Assembly: GCA_002722095.1 (NCBI GenBank)
Contig: PBKG01000021.1
Span: forward strand, 1-25,109
DNA length: 25,109 nucleotides
Source: Rhodospirillaceae bacterium
Lineage (GTDB): Bacteria; Pseudomonadota; Alphaproteobacteria; UBA8366
Reading direction: 5' to 3'
Numbering within the stretch: position 1 is the stretch's first letter; each line of letters opens with the position of its first letter. A program made the translations under genes and the position numbers. Under the pieces are notes generated by a model that was not told where the DNA came from, made no database searches, and worked only from the letters and a program-made list of their open reading frames with translations. Below, piece by piece: positions 9,352-18,555 of the stretch.

Positions 9352-10518
9352 TTATAATTTTGCGATAGCGCGCGACAGTCGGCGGTAATCTTCAATCTCG
9401 CTATAGATAAAAGCGGATATGCGCACCCAAAGCCGATGGCCGATGGGAATGACCGGCACTTCGACATTGTGATCCCGGCGCAAGCTTTGGCGGATACGTT
9501 CGGCCGATCGCAAATTGGCGTCGAAACCCGGCGGCAACGCAACGTTGGTCATACCGCTGGCCAACGCCGACGAAGTGCCCCGCTCCGTACCCCAGTCGGC
9601 TGCAAGAGTATTTGCCGCCTGGTTCGCCAATGCATGGCAATAGGTCTGAATGGCTTCCGGCCCGAACTCCGCTTGAAAGTCGAGCGCAGCCGAGACCGCG
9701 AGCCAAGCGCCCGGATCATGGGTCCCGGGCCACAGAAAAGATTCGCGATAACCATCGCCGTGATGGTTGCCAATTACCGCCGGATGCATCCGCGCCTGCC
9801 AATCCGATCGAGTCCAAAGAAAGGCTGCGTTTTTCGGCGCGCACAACCATTTATGACAATGTCCCACATAAGCGATGGCCCCAGCGGCGGCCAATGACGC
9901 AAGATCGACCGGGAGATTACCGGGTCCATGAGCGCCGTCGACAACCACCGGCAGATCGCGGCCCACCGCGAAGTTCAAAATTTTCTGCAGCGGCATACGA
10001 ATTGCGCTCGGCGACGTCACGTGATCGACAACCAACAGCCGTGTACGCGACCCAAGTGCCCCAACGATCACGTCCACTATTTCCTCTTCGTCATGAACCG
10101 GAAACGGCAATTCAACGATCTTCAATTCCGCTCCGTGACGCTTTCAGATTTCATTCAGACATTTGGCAATCGCTTCATAGGCATGATCCGTCGCGACCAC
10201 CTCATCACCGGCGCGCAATTTCATCGATTGCAGTGCCGCGTTCATTCCGGTGGTCGCATTATCGACGAAAGTTAAATCTTCCGGCGTCGCACCGACATAT
10301 TCGGCAAGCTGTTCCAACACATCGAAAAGTGCCGGGAAAAGATCTTCCTCCATGAAGCGAGTTGGCTGCGCCTCGAACCGCCGGCGCCATTCATCGGCAA
10401 CCGCAAGTGTGGATTTTGGCGTCGCGCCGTAACCCGCATGATTCAGGTACGAAACGCCCTCCTCCAGCAACCAGCGGTCTCGCACCGCGTGTCCAAAATT
10501 TACATTTTGAAGTTTCAT
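9352..10518 (-). pseudogene. Class V aminotransferase-fold PLP enzyme, interrupted by in-frame TGA
   Basis: The reading frame from ATG 10518 to the stop at 9352 would encode about 388 residues of a fold-type I, class V PLP enzyme (isopenicillin N epimerase-like). A single TGA at 10146-10144 (codon 125) splits it. The first piece, 10518-10144, ends in CLNEI. The second piece continues in the same frame with KRHGAELKIVELPFP and could restart at TTG 10125. Both halves look conserved: NHAGYG near the N-terminus, VVVDGAHGPG for the PLP-contacting Asp, and HCHKWLCAPK with the Schiff-base Lys at codon 223. A CGA-to-TGA change or a sequencing error would explain it. Neither half could be active alone. 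It is divergent from methylmalonyl-CoA mutase, with a 134-bp gap. The substrate is unknown. Confidence 0.8.
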
Positions 10519-10652
10519 CTACCCCATCCGACGGACGGACTCTCAGCAGCTTCCGCCGTCACGTCAAGGGACAACGGTTGCCAATCTATTCGCACCTCGC
10601 TATTGGACTTGGCGCTATCCCAACCGATAGAATGGGATATCGAGGAATTGGA

Positions 10653-12818
10653 ATGTCGAAGCGCAAAAAAACCGGCGAAGAGCCCTCCAACGCGGCGTGG
10701 CGTGACCGAGCCGACAAGGAAATCAAGGGCGATGCCGAAACTGCACTAACTTGGACGACACCGGAAGGTATTCCGGTGAAGCCGCTTTATAGTGCTGAAG
10801 ATTTGGACGAGCTCGATCATTTGGGATCGTTGCCGGGCTTGCCCCCGTTTACGCGCGGGCCACGGGCGACAATGTATGCGGGCCGGCCATGGACGGTGCG
10901 CCAATATGCGGGCTTCTCCACCGCGGAAGAATCCAACGCTTTCTATCGAAAGAATCTCGCCGCCGGGCAAATGGGACTTTCGATCGCCTTCGATCTCGCC
11001 ACCCATCGCGGATACGATTCCGATCATCCGCGTGTTGTCGGGGACGTGGGCAAAGCGGGCGTCGCCATCGATTCCGTCGAGGATATGAAAACCCTATTCG
11101 ATGGAATCCCGCTGGAGAAAATGAGTGTCTCCATGACCATGAACGGGGCGGTACTTCCCGTGCTGGCCAATTTCATCGTCGCTGGCGAGGAACAGGGTGT
11201 CGCCACAGAGAAACTCTCGGGAACCATTCAGAATGATATTCTGAAAGAGTTCATGGTCCGCAATACCTATATCTATCCGCCGGCGCCTTCGATGCGGATC
11301 GTCGCCGATATCATCGAATACACCGCTCAAAATATGCCGCGCTTCAACTCGATCTCGATCTCCGGTTATCACATGCAGGAGGCAGGTGCGACGTGCGTTC
11401 AGGAACTCGCGTTCACGTTGGCCGATGGGATCGAATATGTCCGCGCTGCTGCGGCAAAGGGTTTGGATGTGGACGCATTTGCGCCGAGGCTCTCCTTCTT
11501 CTTCTGCCTTGGCATGAATTTTTTTATGGAGGTCGCCAAACTCCGTGCTGCCCGTTTGCTGTGGGCCGAATTGATGCAAGAACATTTCAGCCCGAAGGAC
11601 GAGCGCTCGCTGATGCTGCGCACCCACTGCCAGACGTCTGGCGTCTCGCTCACCGAGCAGGACCCCTACAACAACATCATCCGCACCACCGTCGAGGCGA
11701 TGGCCGGTGCGCTCGGCGGCACCCAATCACTGCATACTAATAGCTTCGACGAGGCCTTGGCGCTGCCGAGTGAATTTTCCTCACGCATCGCGCGGAACAC
11801 CCAGCTTGTCCTGCAGGAGGAAACCGGGATCACCAAAGTGGTCGACCCGCTGGCAGGTAGCTATTACGTCGAAGCGCTGACCGCGAGTGTGGCCGACGAG
11901 GCACGTAAGCTGATCGGCGAGGTCGAGGATCTGGGCGGCATGACCAAGGCAATCGAGGCCGGCATGCCGAAACTCCGCATCGAAGAAGCGGCGGCCCAAC
12001 GTCAGGCTCGTATCGACCGTGGCGAAGAAGTCATCGTCGGCGTCAATAAATACCAGCCGGAGGAGCAGGACCCGGTGGAGTTGCTCGATATCGACAATAG
12101 CGCGGTACGCGACGCCCAGATCTCTAGGCTCGAGAGAATTCGCGGCGACCGCGATGATGCCCGCTGCCGGGCAACACTCGATGCGCTCACCAAAGCGGCC
12201 GAAGAGGAAAGCGGCAATCTGTTGGAACTCGCAGTGGACGCTGCGCGGGCACGGGCCAGTGTCGGCGAAATTTCGGATGCACTTGAAAAAGTCTATTCCC
12301 GCCATCGCGCCGTGGTGCGCTCGATCTCGGGCATCTACGGTTCAGCCTATGAAGGCGATGAAGGGTTCGAAAAAATTCAGGCGGAAATAGACGCGTTTCG
12401 AGCCGAAGAAGGGCGCCGGCCACGCATGCTGGTGGTCAAGATGGGACAGGACGGGCATGACCGCGGCGCCAAGGTAATCGCCACTGCCTTTGCGGATATC
12501 GGCTTCGATGTGGATGTGGGTCCGCTTTTCCAGACACCCGACGAGGCGGCACGTCAGGCGATCGAGAACGATGTCCATGTTGTCGGCGTTTCGAGTCAGG
12601 CGGCGGGACATAAAACACTTGTGCCGCAATTGGTCGAATGTCTGAAAGAGCAAGGGGGCGAAGAAATTCTCACGATCTGCGGTGGCGTGATCCCCCCGCA
12701 GGATTACGACTTCCTGCAGGAAGCCGGTGCGGCGGCAATCTACGGTCCGGGTACGAATATTCCGGTCGCCGCGAGCGAAATTCTCCAACTGGTCAAAAGA
12801 CGGCGATTGGCAGCCTAG
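10653..12818 (+). CDS. scpA: Methylmalonyl-CoA mutase, single-chain (MutB/ScpA type)
   Basis: This adenosylcobalamin enzyme interconverts methylmalonyl-CoA and succinyl-CoA. The 721-residue chain has an N-terminal CoA/radical TIM barrel (about 40-560), with [20 protein letters not shown] near the start and [14 protein letters not shown] in the barrel. A C-terminal B12 domain follows, whose DGHDRG motif (600-605) carries axial ligand H602. Residue [10 protein letters not shown] and the GGVIPPQD loop complete the domain. The start is ATG 10653, supported by GAGGA 6 nt upstream. The frame stays open to 10362, but that part overlaps the opposite gene and is not homologous. Its chaperone gene meaB lies at 16067-17068 on the other strand. 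A weak TTGGAC/ATAGAA promoter pair sits at 10603-10632. Confidence 0.96.
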   Translation: MSKRKKTGEEPSNAAWRDRADKEIKGDAETALTWTTPEGIPVKPLYSAEDLDELDHLGSLPGLPPFTRGPRATMYAGRPWTVRQYAGFSTAEESNAFYRKNLAAGQMGLSIAFDLATHRGYDSDHPRVVGDVGKAGVAIDSVEDMKTLFDGIPLEKMSVSMTMNGAVLPVLANFIVAGEEQGVATEKLSGTIQNDILKEFMVRNTYIYPPAPSMRIVADIIEYTAQNMPRFNSISISGYHMQEAGATCVQELAFTLADGIEYVRAAAAKGLDVDAFAPRLSFFFCLGMNFFMEVAKLRAARLLWAELMQEHFSPKDERSLMLRTHCQTSGVSLTEQDPYNNIIRTTVEAMAGALGGTQSLHTNSFDEALALPSEFSSRIARNTQLVLQEETGITKVVDPLAGSYYVEALTASVADEARKLIGEVEDLGGMTKAIEAGMPKLRIEEAAAQRQARIDRGEEVIVGVNKYQPEEQDPVELLDIDNSAVRDAQISRLERIRGDRDDARCRATLDALTKAAEEESGNLLELAVDAARARASVGEISDALEKVYSRHRAVVRSISGIYGSAYEGDEGFEKIQAEIDAFRAEEGRRPRMLVVKMGQDGHDRGAKVIATAFADIGFDVDVGPLFQTPDEAARQAIENDVHVVGVSSQAAGHKTLVPQLVECLKEQGGEEILTICGGVIPPQDYDFLQEAGAAAIYGPGTNIPVAASEILQLVKRRRLAA

Positions 12819-12866
12819 AAAAGGTTTCCACGTCTCGGCCAAATTAGGCCCCAAGCCGCGCCGCTT

Positions 12867-14318
12867 CTAACCGTCCTGTTTTTCCTTAAGGCGTTTCAAA
12901 CGTTCGAGTGCGCGGGTGCGGGCAAACCCATGATCGACTACCGGCATCGGATAGTCGGCTCCAAGGGTGAGGCCCGCGTCGGCCAGCTCAAGGGGACTAG
13001 CCGTCCAGGGCGCATGAATCAGTTTGTTCGGCAGGCTGGCGATTTCCGGCACCCATCGCCTGACATAGTCGCCTTCCGGATCGAACTTCGCCCCCTGCAG
13101 CGTCGGATTAAAAACGCGAAAATAGGGCGCCGCATCGGTACCCGATCCCGCTACCCACTGCCAACTCGCGGAATTGCTCGCCAAATCCGCGTCGACCAGC
13201 GTGTCCCAAAACCAAGCCGCCCCCTCGCGCCAATGGATGAGTAGGTCTTTGATCAGGAACGACGCGACGATCATGCGCACACGATTATGCATCCAGCCGG
13301 TGGTCCAGAGTTCGCGCATGCCTGCATCCACGATGGGGTAGCCCGTTTCGCCACGCTGCCAACGGCCGAGCCCCTCCGGATCGTCCTCCCAATCGAAACC
13401 GGCGAACTGCGGCCGCAATGGCTCGTGCGGTAGTTTCGGGAAGTGAAACAACAGATGGTATGAAAATTCTCGCCATGCGATTTCGGAGAGGTAGGTTTCC
13501 ACCCCTTTCGGCATCGGATCTCTGAAATGCGTCAGTGCGCTGCTCACGACCGACTGCCAAATTTGCCTCGGGCTGATCTCACCGAAATGAAGATGCGGCG
13601 ATAGGCGCGACGTGCCGGCGACGCCTGGCAGATCGCGCGCCTCGCGATACGAGAAAACGATGTCCTCAGCAAAAGCGGCAAGCCGGGTCTGCGCGGAATC
13701 CTCGCCAGGCTGCCATGTTTCCCTGAGCCCCGCTGCCCAATCCGGCGTCGTCGGGCGCAATTCCCAAGAGTCCAATCCGTCGCTTTCAGGCCGTTGGGCC
13801 GGTGCGAGAATATCTTCCGGTGCAGGCGACGGAGCAGGTGGTTCACCAAGCGCCCGTAACGCGCGCCAGTAGGGTGTAAACACTTTGTAAGGCGCACCTG
13901 CCTTCGTTTGCACTTCCCACGGCTCGCGCAGAAGGCTCCCGTTGAAGCTTTGTGCGTCCACCCCCGACGCTTTCAACATTGACTTGATTTCTTCGTCACG
14001 TGCTTTGGCCCATGGCTCGTAGCGGCGGTTCCAAAAAACATGACTGGCATCGGTTTCTTCAACCAACGCTGCGAGCACGGTTGCGGCGGATCCCCGCCTT
14101 AGAACAAGTTCGTTACTGTGCCGCTCAAGCGCCGAGCCCAATGCTGCGAGAGAACCGTGTAGCCACCATCGGGAAGCGCCACCGGGACGCCAATCGCCCG
14201 CATCGTCATCATCGAGAATATAGACGGGAAGGACTGGCCGGCCGGTCGCAACCGCAGCCTCCAGGGCCGGGTTGTCACTGACGCGAAGATCGCGTCGAAA
14301 CCATAGGATAGCGGTCAT
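12867..14318 (-). CDS. phrB: Deoxyribodipyrimidine photolyase (class I CPD type)
   Basis: Photolyase repairs cyclobutane pyrimidine dimers using light and FADH-. The 483-residue protein has an N-terminal alpha/beta antenna domain beginning TAILWFRRDLR and a C-terminal FAD domain. Hallmarks of the latter are TRLSPHLHFGEISP (236-249), TGYPIVDAGMREL (325-337), GWMHNRVRM (341-349) and a SNSASWQW segment near 381-388. The electron-transfer tryptophans expected from the E. coli spacing fall at W310, W363 and W386. It converges with methylmalonyl-CoA mutase (48 bp between stops). It lies 82 bp downstream of tgt on the same strand, perhaps with its own promoter in that gap. A CPD photolyase fits best; a cryptochrome cannot be excluded by sequence alone. 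Confidence 0.94.
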   Translation of the reverse strand: MTAILWFRRDLRVSDNPALEAAVATGRPVLPVYILDDDDAGDWRPGGASRWWLHGSLAALGSALERHSNELVLRRGSAATVLAALVEETDASHVFWNRRYEPWAKARDEEIKSMLKASGVDAQSFNGSLLREPWEVQTKAGAPYKVFTPYWRALRALGEPPAPSPAPEDILAPAQRPESDGLDSWELRPTTPDWAAGLRETWQPGEDSAQTRLAAFAEDIVFSYREARDLPGVAGTSRLSPHLHFGEISPRQIWQSVVSSALTHFRDPMPKGVETYLSEIAWREFSYHLLFHFPKLPHEPLRPQFAGFDWEDDPEGLGRWQRGETGYPIVDAGMRELWTTGWMHNRVRMIVASFLIKDLLIHWREGAAWFWDTLVDADLASNSASWQWVAGSGTDAAPYFRVFNPTLQGAKFDPEGDYVRRWVPEIASLPNKLIHAPWTASPLELADAGLTLGADYPMPVVDHGFARTRALERLKRLKEKQDG

Positions 14319-14400
14319 TGAGAAGTCTCAGTCAATTCGGCACCCGTCTACATACGCTGTTCTCACACTTGCTTCAGCATGGACGATTTAAGCTAGACCT

Positions 14401-15609
14401 CTAGCCTAGCCACTCCCGCTTCGCTTCGGCAAATTGGCCGCGCAAAAGCGCGCTTCTGATTTCCGCCATAAGCCCGACCATGAAGGCGATGTTGTGTTGC
14501 GTCAGCAATTGTAATCCGAGAATTTCATCCGCTTTGATCAAGTGATGAATGTAGCCTCGTGAAAAGTTTTCACAGGCATAGCAGCCGCACTTGTCGTCCA
14601 AAGGTTTTCCGTCCTCGCGGAAACGGGCGTTGCGAAGATTTATACGGAAGTCCTTGGCGTTCTTTTTAAGTGCCCAACCATGGCGGGCGATGCGGGTTGG
14701 CGACACGCAATCAAAGGTATCGACGCCCATTGCTACGCCTTCCCAGATGTCGTGGATGCCGCCGATGCCGAGCAAATGGACCGGCTTTTCCTGCGCGGTT
14801 TCGGCAAGCGGTGCCATGGCGAACTCGACAATGTCGTACATGGCGTCCTTGTGATCACCGAGGCATCCACCGACCGCATGGCCGAAAAACGGTAACGAGG
14901 CGATAAATTCGGCCCCTTCGCGACGCAGGTCCTCGTAGATGCCGCCTTGAATCACGCCGTAAAGCCCTTGCGTCCCGTCATGATGACGGGCGAATTCGGC
15001 AAGGCTGCGCTCGGCCCATTTATGCGTGAGCTTGAGCGAATTTTCCGTATAGGATCGCTCCACATGCACCGGCGTACATTCGTCTAATACCACAGCCAGA
15101 TCGGGCCGCAGTTGACGTTGAATACGGATCGCGGATTCCGGCGTCAATTTGTGTTTGGTGCCGTCGCGTGGCGAGCGAAATACCGCCCCCTCTTCCGACA
15201 GATCGAGCAACAGGGGATTTCGTTTACCATCACGGCTCCCCTTAATCTCGGAGCTTTCGGTGCCCTGACCGAGACTGAAGATCTGGAACCCGCCACTATC
15301 GGTCAGCATCGGGCCGTCCCAGCCCATAAATTTGTGCAACCCTCCGAGCTTCTCGACCACGTCGGGGCCGGGCTGAATTAACAAGTGGTAGGTGTTGGCA
15401 AGAACCATTTCCACATTGGCCGCTCGGAGGTCGCGGGGACTGGCACCTCTGATCGCCGCTTTGGTCGCGCAAAAAATAAACGCCGGGGTCATCAATTCCC
15501 CGTGCGGAGTACTCAAACGTCCGAGCCGGGCACGGCTCGCCGCATCGCGCTCCAAAATTTCGAAGCCGAAGCCGGGATACTCGAGCTTATCTGGGACGGA
15601 TGTGCTCAT
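14401..15609 (-). CDS. tgt: tRNA-guanine transglycosylase (queuine/preQ1 tRNA-ribosyltransferase)
   Basis: Tgt exchanges guanine-34 of His, Asp, Asn and Tyr tRNAs for preQ1, the first tRNA-bound step of queuosine synthesis. Numbering from ATG 15609 (402 residues): MLTDSGGFQIFSLG carries D104, GVIQGGIYEDLR is the substrate loop, and DTFDCVSPTRIAR carries the likely nucleophile D300. The zinc site is CGCYAC followed by the His of the IHHLI segment. A TTG at 15621 would add MSPV, but it lies inside the T-rich tail of the rpmB terminator, so ATG 15609 is preferred. Neither start has a recognisable Shine-Dalgarno. The gene follows rpmB on the same strand and precedes phrB. No other queuosine genes are in the window. 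Confidence 0.95.
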   Translation of the reverse strand: MSTSVPDKLEYPGFGFEILERDAASRARLGRLSTPHGELMTPAFIFCATKAAIRGASPRDLRAANVEMVLANTYHLLIQPGPDVVEKLGGLHKFMGWDGPMLTDSGGFQIFSLGQGTESSEIKGSRDGKRNPLLLDLSEEGAVFRSPRDGTKHKLTPESAIRIQRQLRPDLAVVLDECTPVHVERSYTENSLKLTHKWAERSLAEFARHHDGTQGLYGVIQGGIYEDLRREGAEFIASLPFFGHAVGGCLGDHKDAMYDIVEFAMAPLAETAQEKPVHLLGIGGIHDIWEGVAMGVDTFDCVSPTRIARHGWALKKNAKDFRINLRNARFREDGKPLDDKCGCYACENFSRGYIHHLIKADEILGLQLLTQHNIAFMVGLMAEIRSALLRGQFAEAKREWLG

Positions 15610-15621
15610 AACAGGAGACAA

Positions 15622-15652
15622 TAATAGAAAAGGCCCGCATTGGGCGGGCCTT
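15622..15652 (-). terminator. Rho-independent terminator downstream of rpmB
   Basis: On the minus strand a perfect 9-bp stem, AAGGCCCGC / GCGGGCCTT (15652-15644 and 15638-15630), closes a 5-nt loop and is followed by TTCTATTAT. It begins 23 bp after the rpmB stop. It ends only 12 nt before the tgt ATG, so it may act as a partial terminator or attenuator for tgt. Confidence 0.8.
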
Positions 15653-15675
15653 AAATGGCAAAAAACTAAAAAACT

Positions 15676-15972
15676 TTAGGCAGCTGATTGTTTTTCCGCA
15701 GCACGTACGATTCGTTTTTTTAAACGCTTTGCTTCCGGTGTCAGCTTCCGGTTCGGCGTTCCCAACAGATAAGCGTCGAGCCCGCCCTTATGCTCAATGG
15801 TGCGAATTGCCGACGGCGTTATTCTCAGCCGTACCATTTCACCCAGAACATCGCTCAAAAGAGACGTATTTTGCAGGTTCGGCAAATAACGACGCTTGGT
15901 CTTGTTATGGGCGTGACTGACATTGTTGCCTGTGCGGACGCCCTTACCCGTGATCATGCAGCGGCGTGACAT
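15676..15972 (-). CDS. rpmB: 50S ribosomal protein L28
   Basis: This is a basic 98-residue ribosomal large-subunit protein. The N-terminus [20 protein letters not shown] and the [12 protein letters not shown] segment are typical of alphaproteobacterial L28. The C-terminal tail is lysine and arginine rich. ATG 15972 has GGAG 6 nt upstream and matches the family start. A GTG at 15984 in frame would add four residues (MERE) and is disfavoured. A strong intrinsic hairpin follows the gene, as expected for a highly expressed single gene. The Cys at residue 5 is isolated, so this is not the zinc-ribbon form of L28. Confidence 0.96.
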   Translation of the reverse strand: MSRRCMITGKGVRTGNNVSHAHNKTKRRYLPNLQNTSLLSDVLGEMVRLRITPSAIRTIEHKGGLDAYLLGTPNRKLTPEAKRLKKRIVRAAEKQSAA

Positions 15973-16066
15973 TTCTCGCTCCACCTTAATGATTTACCAA
16001 CCCAGCGACCGAACTGGAATTCGCCCGCCGATGAGGCGAGCGTTGTAGGGCAGTGGCCAAACTCCG

Positions 16067-17068
16067 TCAAGAAGGTTTCAAGTCTCGAAACTGCCGAATG
16101 AGGGCCGCCGCCGCTTCAGGCGCGGTCGTTTTACCGTCAGCCACCGATTGGGCCAACGCATCCAAATCACCGACACCACCAAGTCCTGCACGAATTTCGC
16201 TTTCAAGCCGTTCGCGGAGTGCATCCCACAACCAGACCCGCGCCTGACGCGCGCGATTCTGCGCTAGGGCGCCATTCGTGGTCATCACCTTCCGCCAGTC
16301 CTGGATCAATTCCCAGGCTTCGGCGATACCAGCGCCGGTCAACGCCGAGCATGTGCGAACGGGCACGGTCCAATCGTCCATCGCCGGGCGCAACATGTGT
16401 ATCGCGCTTTGGTAATCCGCCGCCGCGTGGGTAGCCGCTTTTTCTAGGTCGCCGTCAGCTTTGTTGACCAGCACCAGATCGGCCAATTCGACGATACCTT
16501 TTTTCATCCCTTGCAGCTCATCACCACCCGACGGCAGCAGCAAGAGCAGAAACAAATCGGTCATATCCGCAACCGTGGTTTCCGACTGCCCCACGCCGAC
16601 GGTTTCGACAAAAACCACATCGAACCCCGCCGCCTCGCAAGCGATCAGTGCCTCCCGGCTACGGTGACCGACGCCGCCAAGCGCGTCGCCTGCCGGTGAT
16701 GGCCGTATGAAGGCATTGGGATGGCGTGACAGCTCTTCCATCCGCGTCTTGTCGCCCAAAATTGAGCCACCGCTCCGCTTTGAACTCGGGTCAATCGCAA
16801 GGACAGCCAGCTTGTGACCTTGTTCGACAACGTAAAGGCCGAACCGTTCGACAAATGTGGATTTGCCGACACCGGGCACGCCCGAAATCCCAATCCGGAT
16901 GGATTCACCTGCACGAGGCGTTAATTCCGCCAGCAGATTTGCGGCGGCGGCGGCATGATCCTGATTCGTCGATTCCAGGAGTGTGATCGCCTGTGCGAGG
17001 GCCCGTCGGTCTCCCTTCACCACCCCTTCGACCAGCGTACCGCCAGCGTTCGATTTTGCCGATGCCAT
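16067..17068 (-). CDS. meaB: Methylmalonyl-CoA mutase-associated GTPase MeaB
   Basis: MeaB is a G3E-family P-loop GTPase that gates cofactor loading and protects methylmalonyl-CoA mutase from inactivation. Motifs in order: GVPGVGKS at 63-70 (Walker A), DPSSKRSGGS at 93-102, VETVGVGQSE at 154-163 (switch II region), and NKAD at 202-205 (base specificity). At 333 residues it has the family's length. Its stop-to-start gap to the upstream VOC gene is 1 nt (VOC stop 17072-17070, ATG 17068), so it is probably the last gene of an Lrp-GNAT-VOC-meaB transcript. Its client enzyme is encoded at 10653-12818 on the opposite strand. It was historically called ArgK; a role in arginine transport is not supported. 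Confidence 0.95.
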   Translation of the reverse strand: MASAKSNAGGTLVEGVVKGDRRALAQAITLLESTNQDHAAAAANLLAELTPRAGESIRIGISGVPGVGKSTFVERFGLYVVEQGHKLAVLAIDPSSKRSGGSILGDKTRMEELSRHPNAFIRPSPAGDALGGVGHRSREALIACEAAGFDVVFVETVGVGQSETTVADMTDLFLLLLLPSGGDELQGMKKGIVELADLVLVNKADGDLEKAATHAAADYQSAIHMLRPAMDDWTVPVRTCSALTGAGIAEAWELIQDWRKVMTTNGALAQNRARQARVWLWDALRERLESEIRAGLGGVGDLDALAQSVADGKTTAPEAAAALIRQFRDLKPS

Positions 17069-17069
17069 T

Positions 17070-17531
17070 TCAGACGCCTCTGTTGCCGGACTCTTGCGCC
17101 AAGGCGCGATCTGCCTCTTCGGCCCCGGGGCCTAGAGGTTGGCCAAATGAGAATTCCACGAAATTACCGTCCGGATCTTTGAGTCCGCAATAATAGCCCG
17201 CTGGATATACATCCTGACGGGGTGCCCAGGCCAAACAACCCGCCGCATCGGCCCTCGCCGCGAGCGCGTCGACCGCGTCTCTGCTGTCGAGTGCGAATCC
17301 GAAATGGCTAAAGTCCCGCTCGCTCTGATCCCGTCCGGGCCCTCCCGGTAAAATAACGAAAATAAACTCCCGCTCTTTGCCGGGCTCCGATAGCCAGACG
17401 ATGCGGCCACTTTTATCGGGCCGCTCGTGAATGATCTGCATTCCGCAATAGTCCCGGTAAAATTCAATACAAGCTTCTACATCGCGAACGTGGAGCGCGA
17501 GGTGAGTTAGCGCCGGCGAGGCAAAAGTCAT
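17070..17531 (-). CDS. VOC superfamily (glyoxalase-like) protein
   Basis: This 153-residue protein has two paired beta-alpha-beta-beta-beta modules of the vicinal oxygen chelate fold. Possible metal ligands are H10 (LTHLALHV), H76 (FSHFGFAL) and E126 (NFVEFSFG). The expected fourth ligand in the FIFVI strand (about 57-60) is not obvious, so the metal site may be incomplete. It overlaps the upstream GNAT gene by 4 bp (ATGA), indicating translational coupling, and meaB starts 1 nt after its stop. Despite the neighbourhood it does not read like methylmalonyl-CoA epimerase, so I leave the reaction open (lyase, dioxygenase or resistance protein). No signal peptide is seen. Confidence 0.85.
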   Translation of the reverse strand: MTFASPALTHLALHVRDVEACIEFYRDYCGMQIIHERPDKSGRIVWLSEPGKEREFIFVILPGGPGRDQSERDFSHFGFALDSRDAVDALAARADAAGCLAWAPRQDVYPAGYYCGLKDPDGNFVEFSFGQPLGPGAEEADRALAQESGNRGV

Positions 17532-18097
17532 TCGGGGCCTGTTTCGAGCAGTTTCGACATCACGATTTCGTCCACATAGGCGCCGTCGATATAGAGCGAT
17601 TCCCGACGTGTTCCCTCGACCTGGTAGTCCATCTGTTCGTAGAGCCTCAATGCACGCGGATTATGACTCATGACTGTTAGTTCGAGCCGATGTAAGTCGG
17701 CCTTGTGAGCAAAGAACTCCAGCCCTTCCATCAATTTACGACCTAGGCCATTCCCGGTATGGGCTTGGAGGACGCCGACACCGACGGTCGCAGTGTAACG
17801 ATTGCGCTCAAGTTCGCCTCCCATTACTACCGCCTCGCCTACCGGCGCATCATCCAACCAGGCCGTGAGCAGCAAATGGCGCGGCAATTCGCGAAACCGT
17901 TCGATGATCAGACGCATTTCGTCGACCGAGCGGGCGCGCTCGGAAGGGCCGCGCAGGAAAAAACTGGTTTCCGCCAACAGCGCACGGCCGAAATGATAGA
18001 GTGCTTCGGCGTCTTCGCCCTCTGCGGCACGCAGTTTATAGGCCGGGCGTTGCTCTGAGTCCGATCGTTCAGGGGTTTGTTTGGCGTCGACCGCCAT
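17528..18097 (-). CDS. GNAT family N-acetyltransferase
   Basis: This 189-residue acyl-CoA-dependent acyltransferase of the GNAT fold has its acetyl-CoA pyrophosphate loop at VGVLQAHTGNGLGRKLMEG (motif A, about residues 106-124). The family's RLELTVMSHNPRALRLYEQ segment follows, near 136-154. It resembles RimI- and ribosomal-protein- or amine-acetylating members, but the substrate cannot be read. Residues 1-20 are a polar, possibly disordered lead. ATG 18097 is preceded by AGGAG at 8 nt. The start lies 11 bp after the Lrp gene's stop, and the 3' end overlaps the VOC gene by 4 bp. It therefore sits inside a tight unit controlled by an Lrp-type regulator. Confidence 0.88.
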   Translation of the reverse strand: MAVDAKQTPERSDSEQRPAYKLRAAEGEDAEALYHFGRALLAETSFFLRGPSERARSVDEMRLIIERFRELPRHLLLTAWLDDAPVGEAVVMGGELERNRYTATVGVGVLQAHTGNGLGRKLMEGLEFFAHKADLHRLELTVMSHNPRALRLYEQMDYQVEGTRRESLYIDGAYVDEIVMSKLLETGPE

Positions 18098-18108
18098 TTC
18101 CTTGGCTC

Positions 18109-18555
18109 CTATTCGCTTTCTATGGCACCGATCGCCGGTTTTTGTTCCACCACCGACGACAAAACCACCGAACTTTCCGCTTCCCCATGTTCACGGAAGC
18201 GCTCGATTAAGGCTTCCAGCGACTCCACCGTCGGGGCAGCAAGCTTGACTAAAAAACATGCTTCACCGGTGATGTGATGACACTCGAGCACCTGCGGCAA
18301 TTCCAACGCCAGACGCCGTACCGCCTGAAACTTAGCGCCTGGGCAGCGTAAGCGCAAAAAGGCGGTAATCGGCAACCCGATCGCTCGCCGATCGAGCTTT
18401 GCATGATATCCCAATAAAGCGCCGGATTCCTCCAATCGCCGCACCCGTTCGGCCACTGCAGGCGGGGATAGCCCAACCCGTCGCGCGAGAGCATTGAAAG
18501 ACAATCGCGCGTCTTCGGCGAGATATCTTAATAAATTTAATGTTTTTTGATCCAT
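18109..18555 (-). CDS. Lrp/AsnC family transcriptional regulator
   Basis: This is a 148-residue feast/famine regulator. It has an N-terminal winged helix-turn-helix (about 4-60, with DARLSFNALARRVGLSPPAV) and a C-terminal RAM/AsnC effector domain (about 65-140, with ITAFLRLRCPG and a VLECHHITGEACFLV strand that normally helps bind amino acids). It is the first gene of the Lrp-GNAT-VOC-meaB run. It is also divergent from a LysE-type exporter, a common arrangement in which the regulator senses an amino acid and controls its export. Autoregulation through the AT-rich intergenic region is likely. The start is ATG 18555; its Shine-Dalgarno is weak. Confidence 0.92.
   Translation of the reverse strand: MDQKTLNLLRYLAEDARLSFNALARRVGLSPPAVAERVRRLEESGALLGYHAKLDRRAIGLPITAFLRLRCPGAKFQAVRRLALELPQVLECHHITGEACFLVKLAAPTVESLEALIERFREHGEAESSVVLSSVVEQKPAIGAIESE

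Noticed and set aside
10144..10146. Selenocysteine insertion or UGA-as-Trp recoding in the PLP gene
   Set aside because: Many genes in the window use TGA as terminator, the position is not a known catalytic residue, and no selenium genes are seen. A recent nonsense change or base error is simpler.
10362..10652. 97-codon in-frame N-terminal extension of methylmalonyl-CoA mutase
   Set aside because: It overlaps the N-terminal coding part of the opposite PLP gene, reads as low-quality protein, and a good Shine-Dalgarno precedes ATG 10653.
12837..12850. GGCC-AAATTA-GGCC inverted repeat between mutase and photolyase stops
   Set aside because: A 4-bp stem without a T-run is not convincing as a bidirectional terminator.
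14393..14404. CTAGACCTCTAG palindrome at the tgt stop
   Set aside because: The 5-bp arms with a 2-nt centre are too short and AT-poor in tail to be a terminator; likely chance.
17070..17531. VOC protein as methylmalonyl-CoA epimerase
   Set aside because: The neighbourhood is suggestive, but the sequence lacks the epimerase-like pattern and a clear fourth metal ligand, so only the superfamily is assigned.
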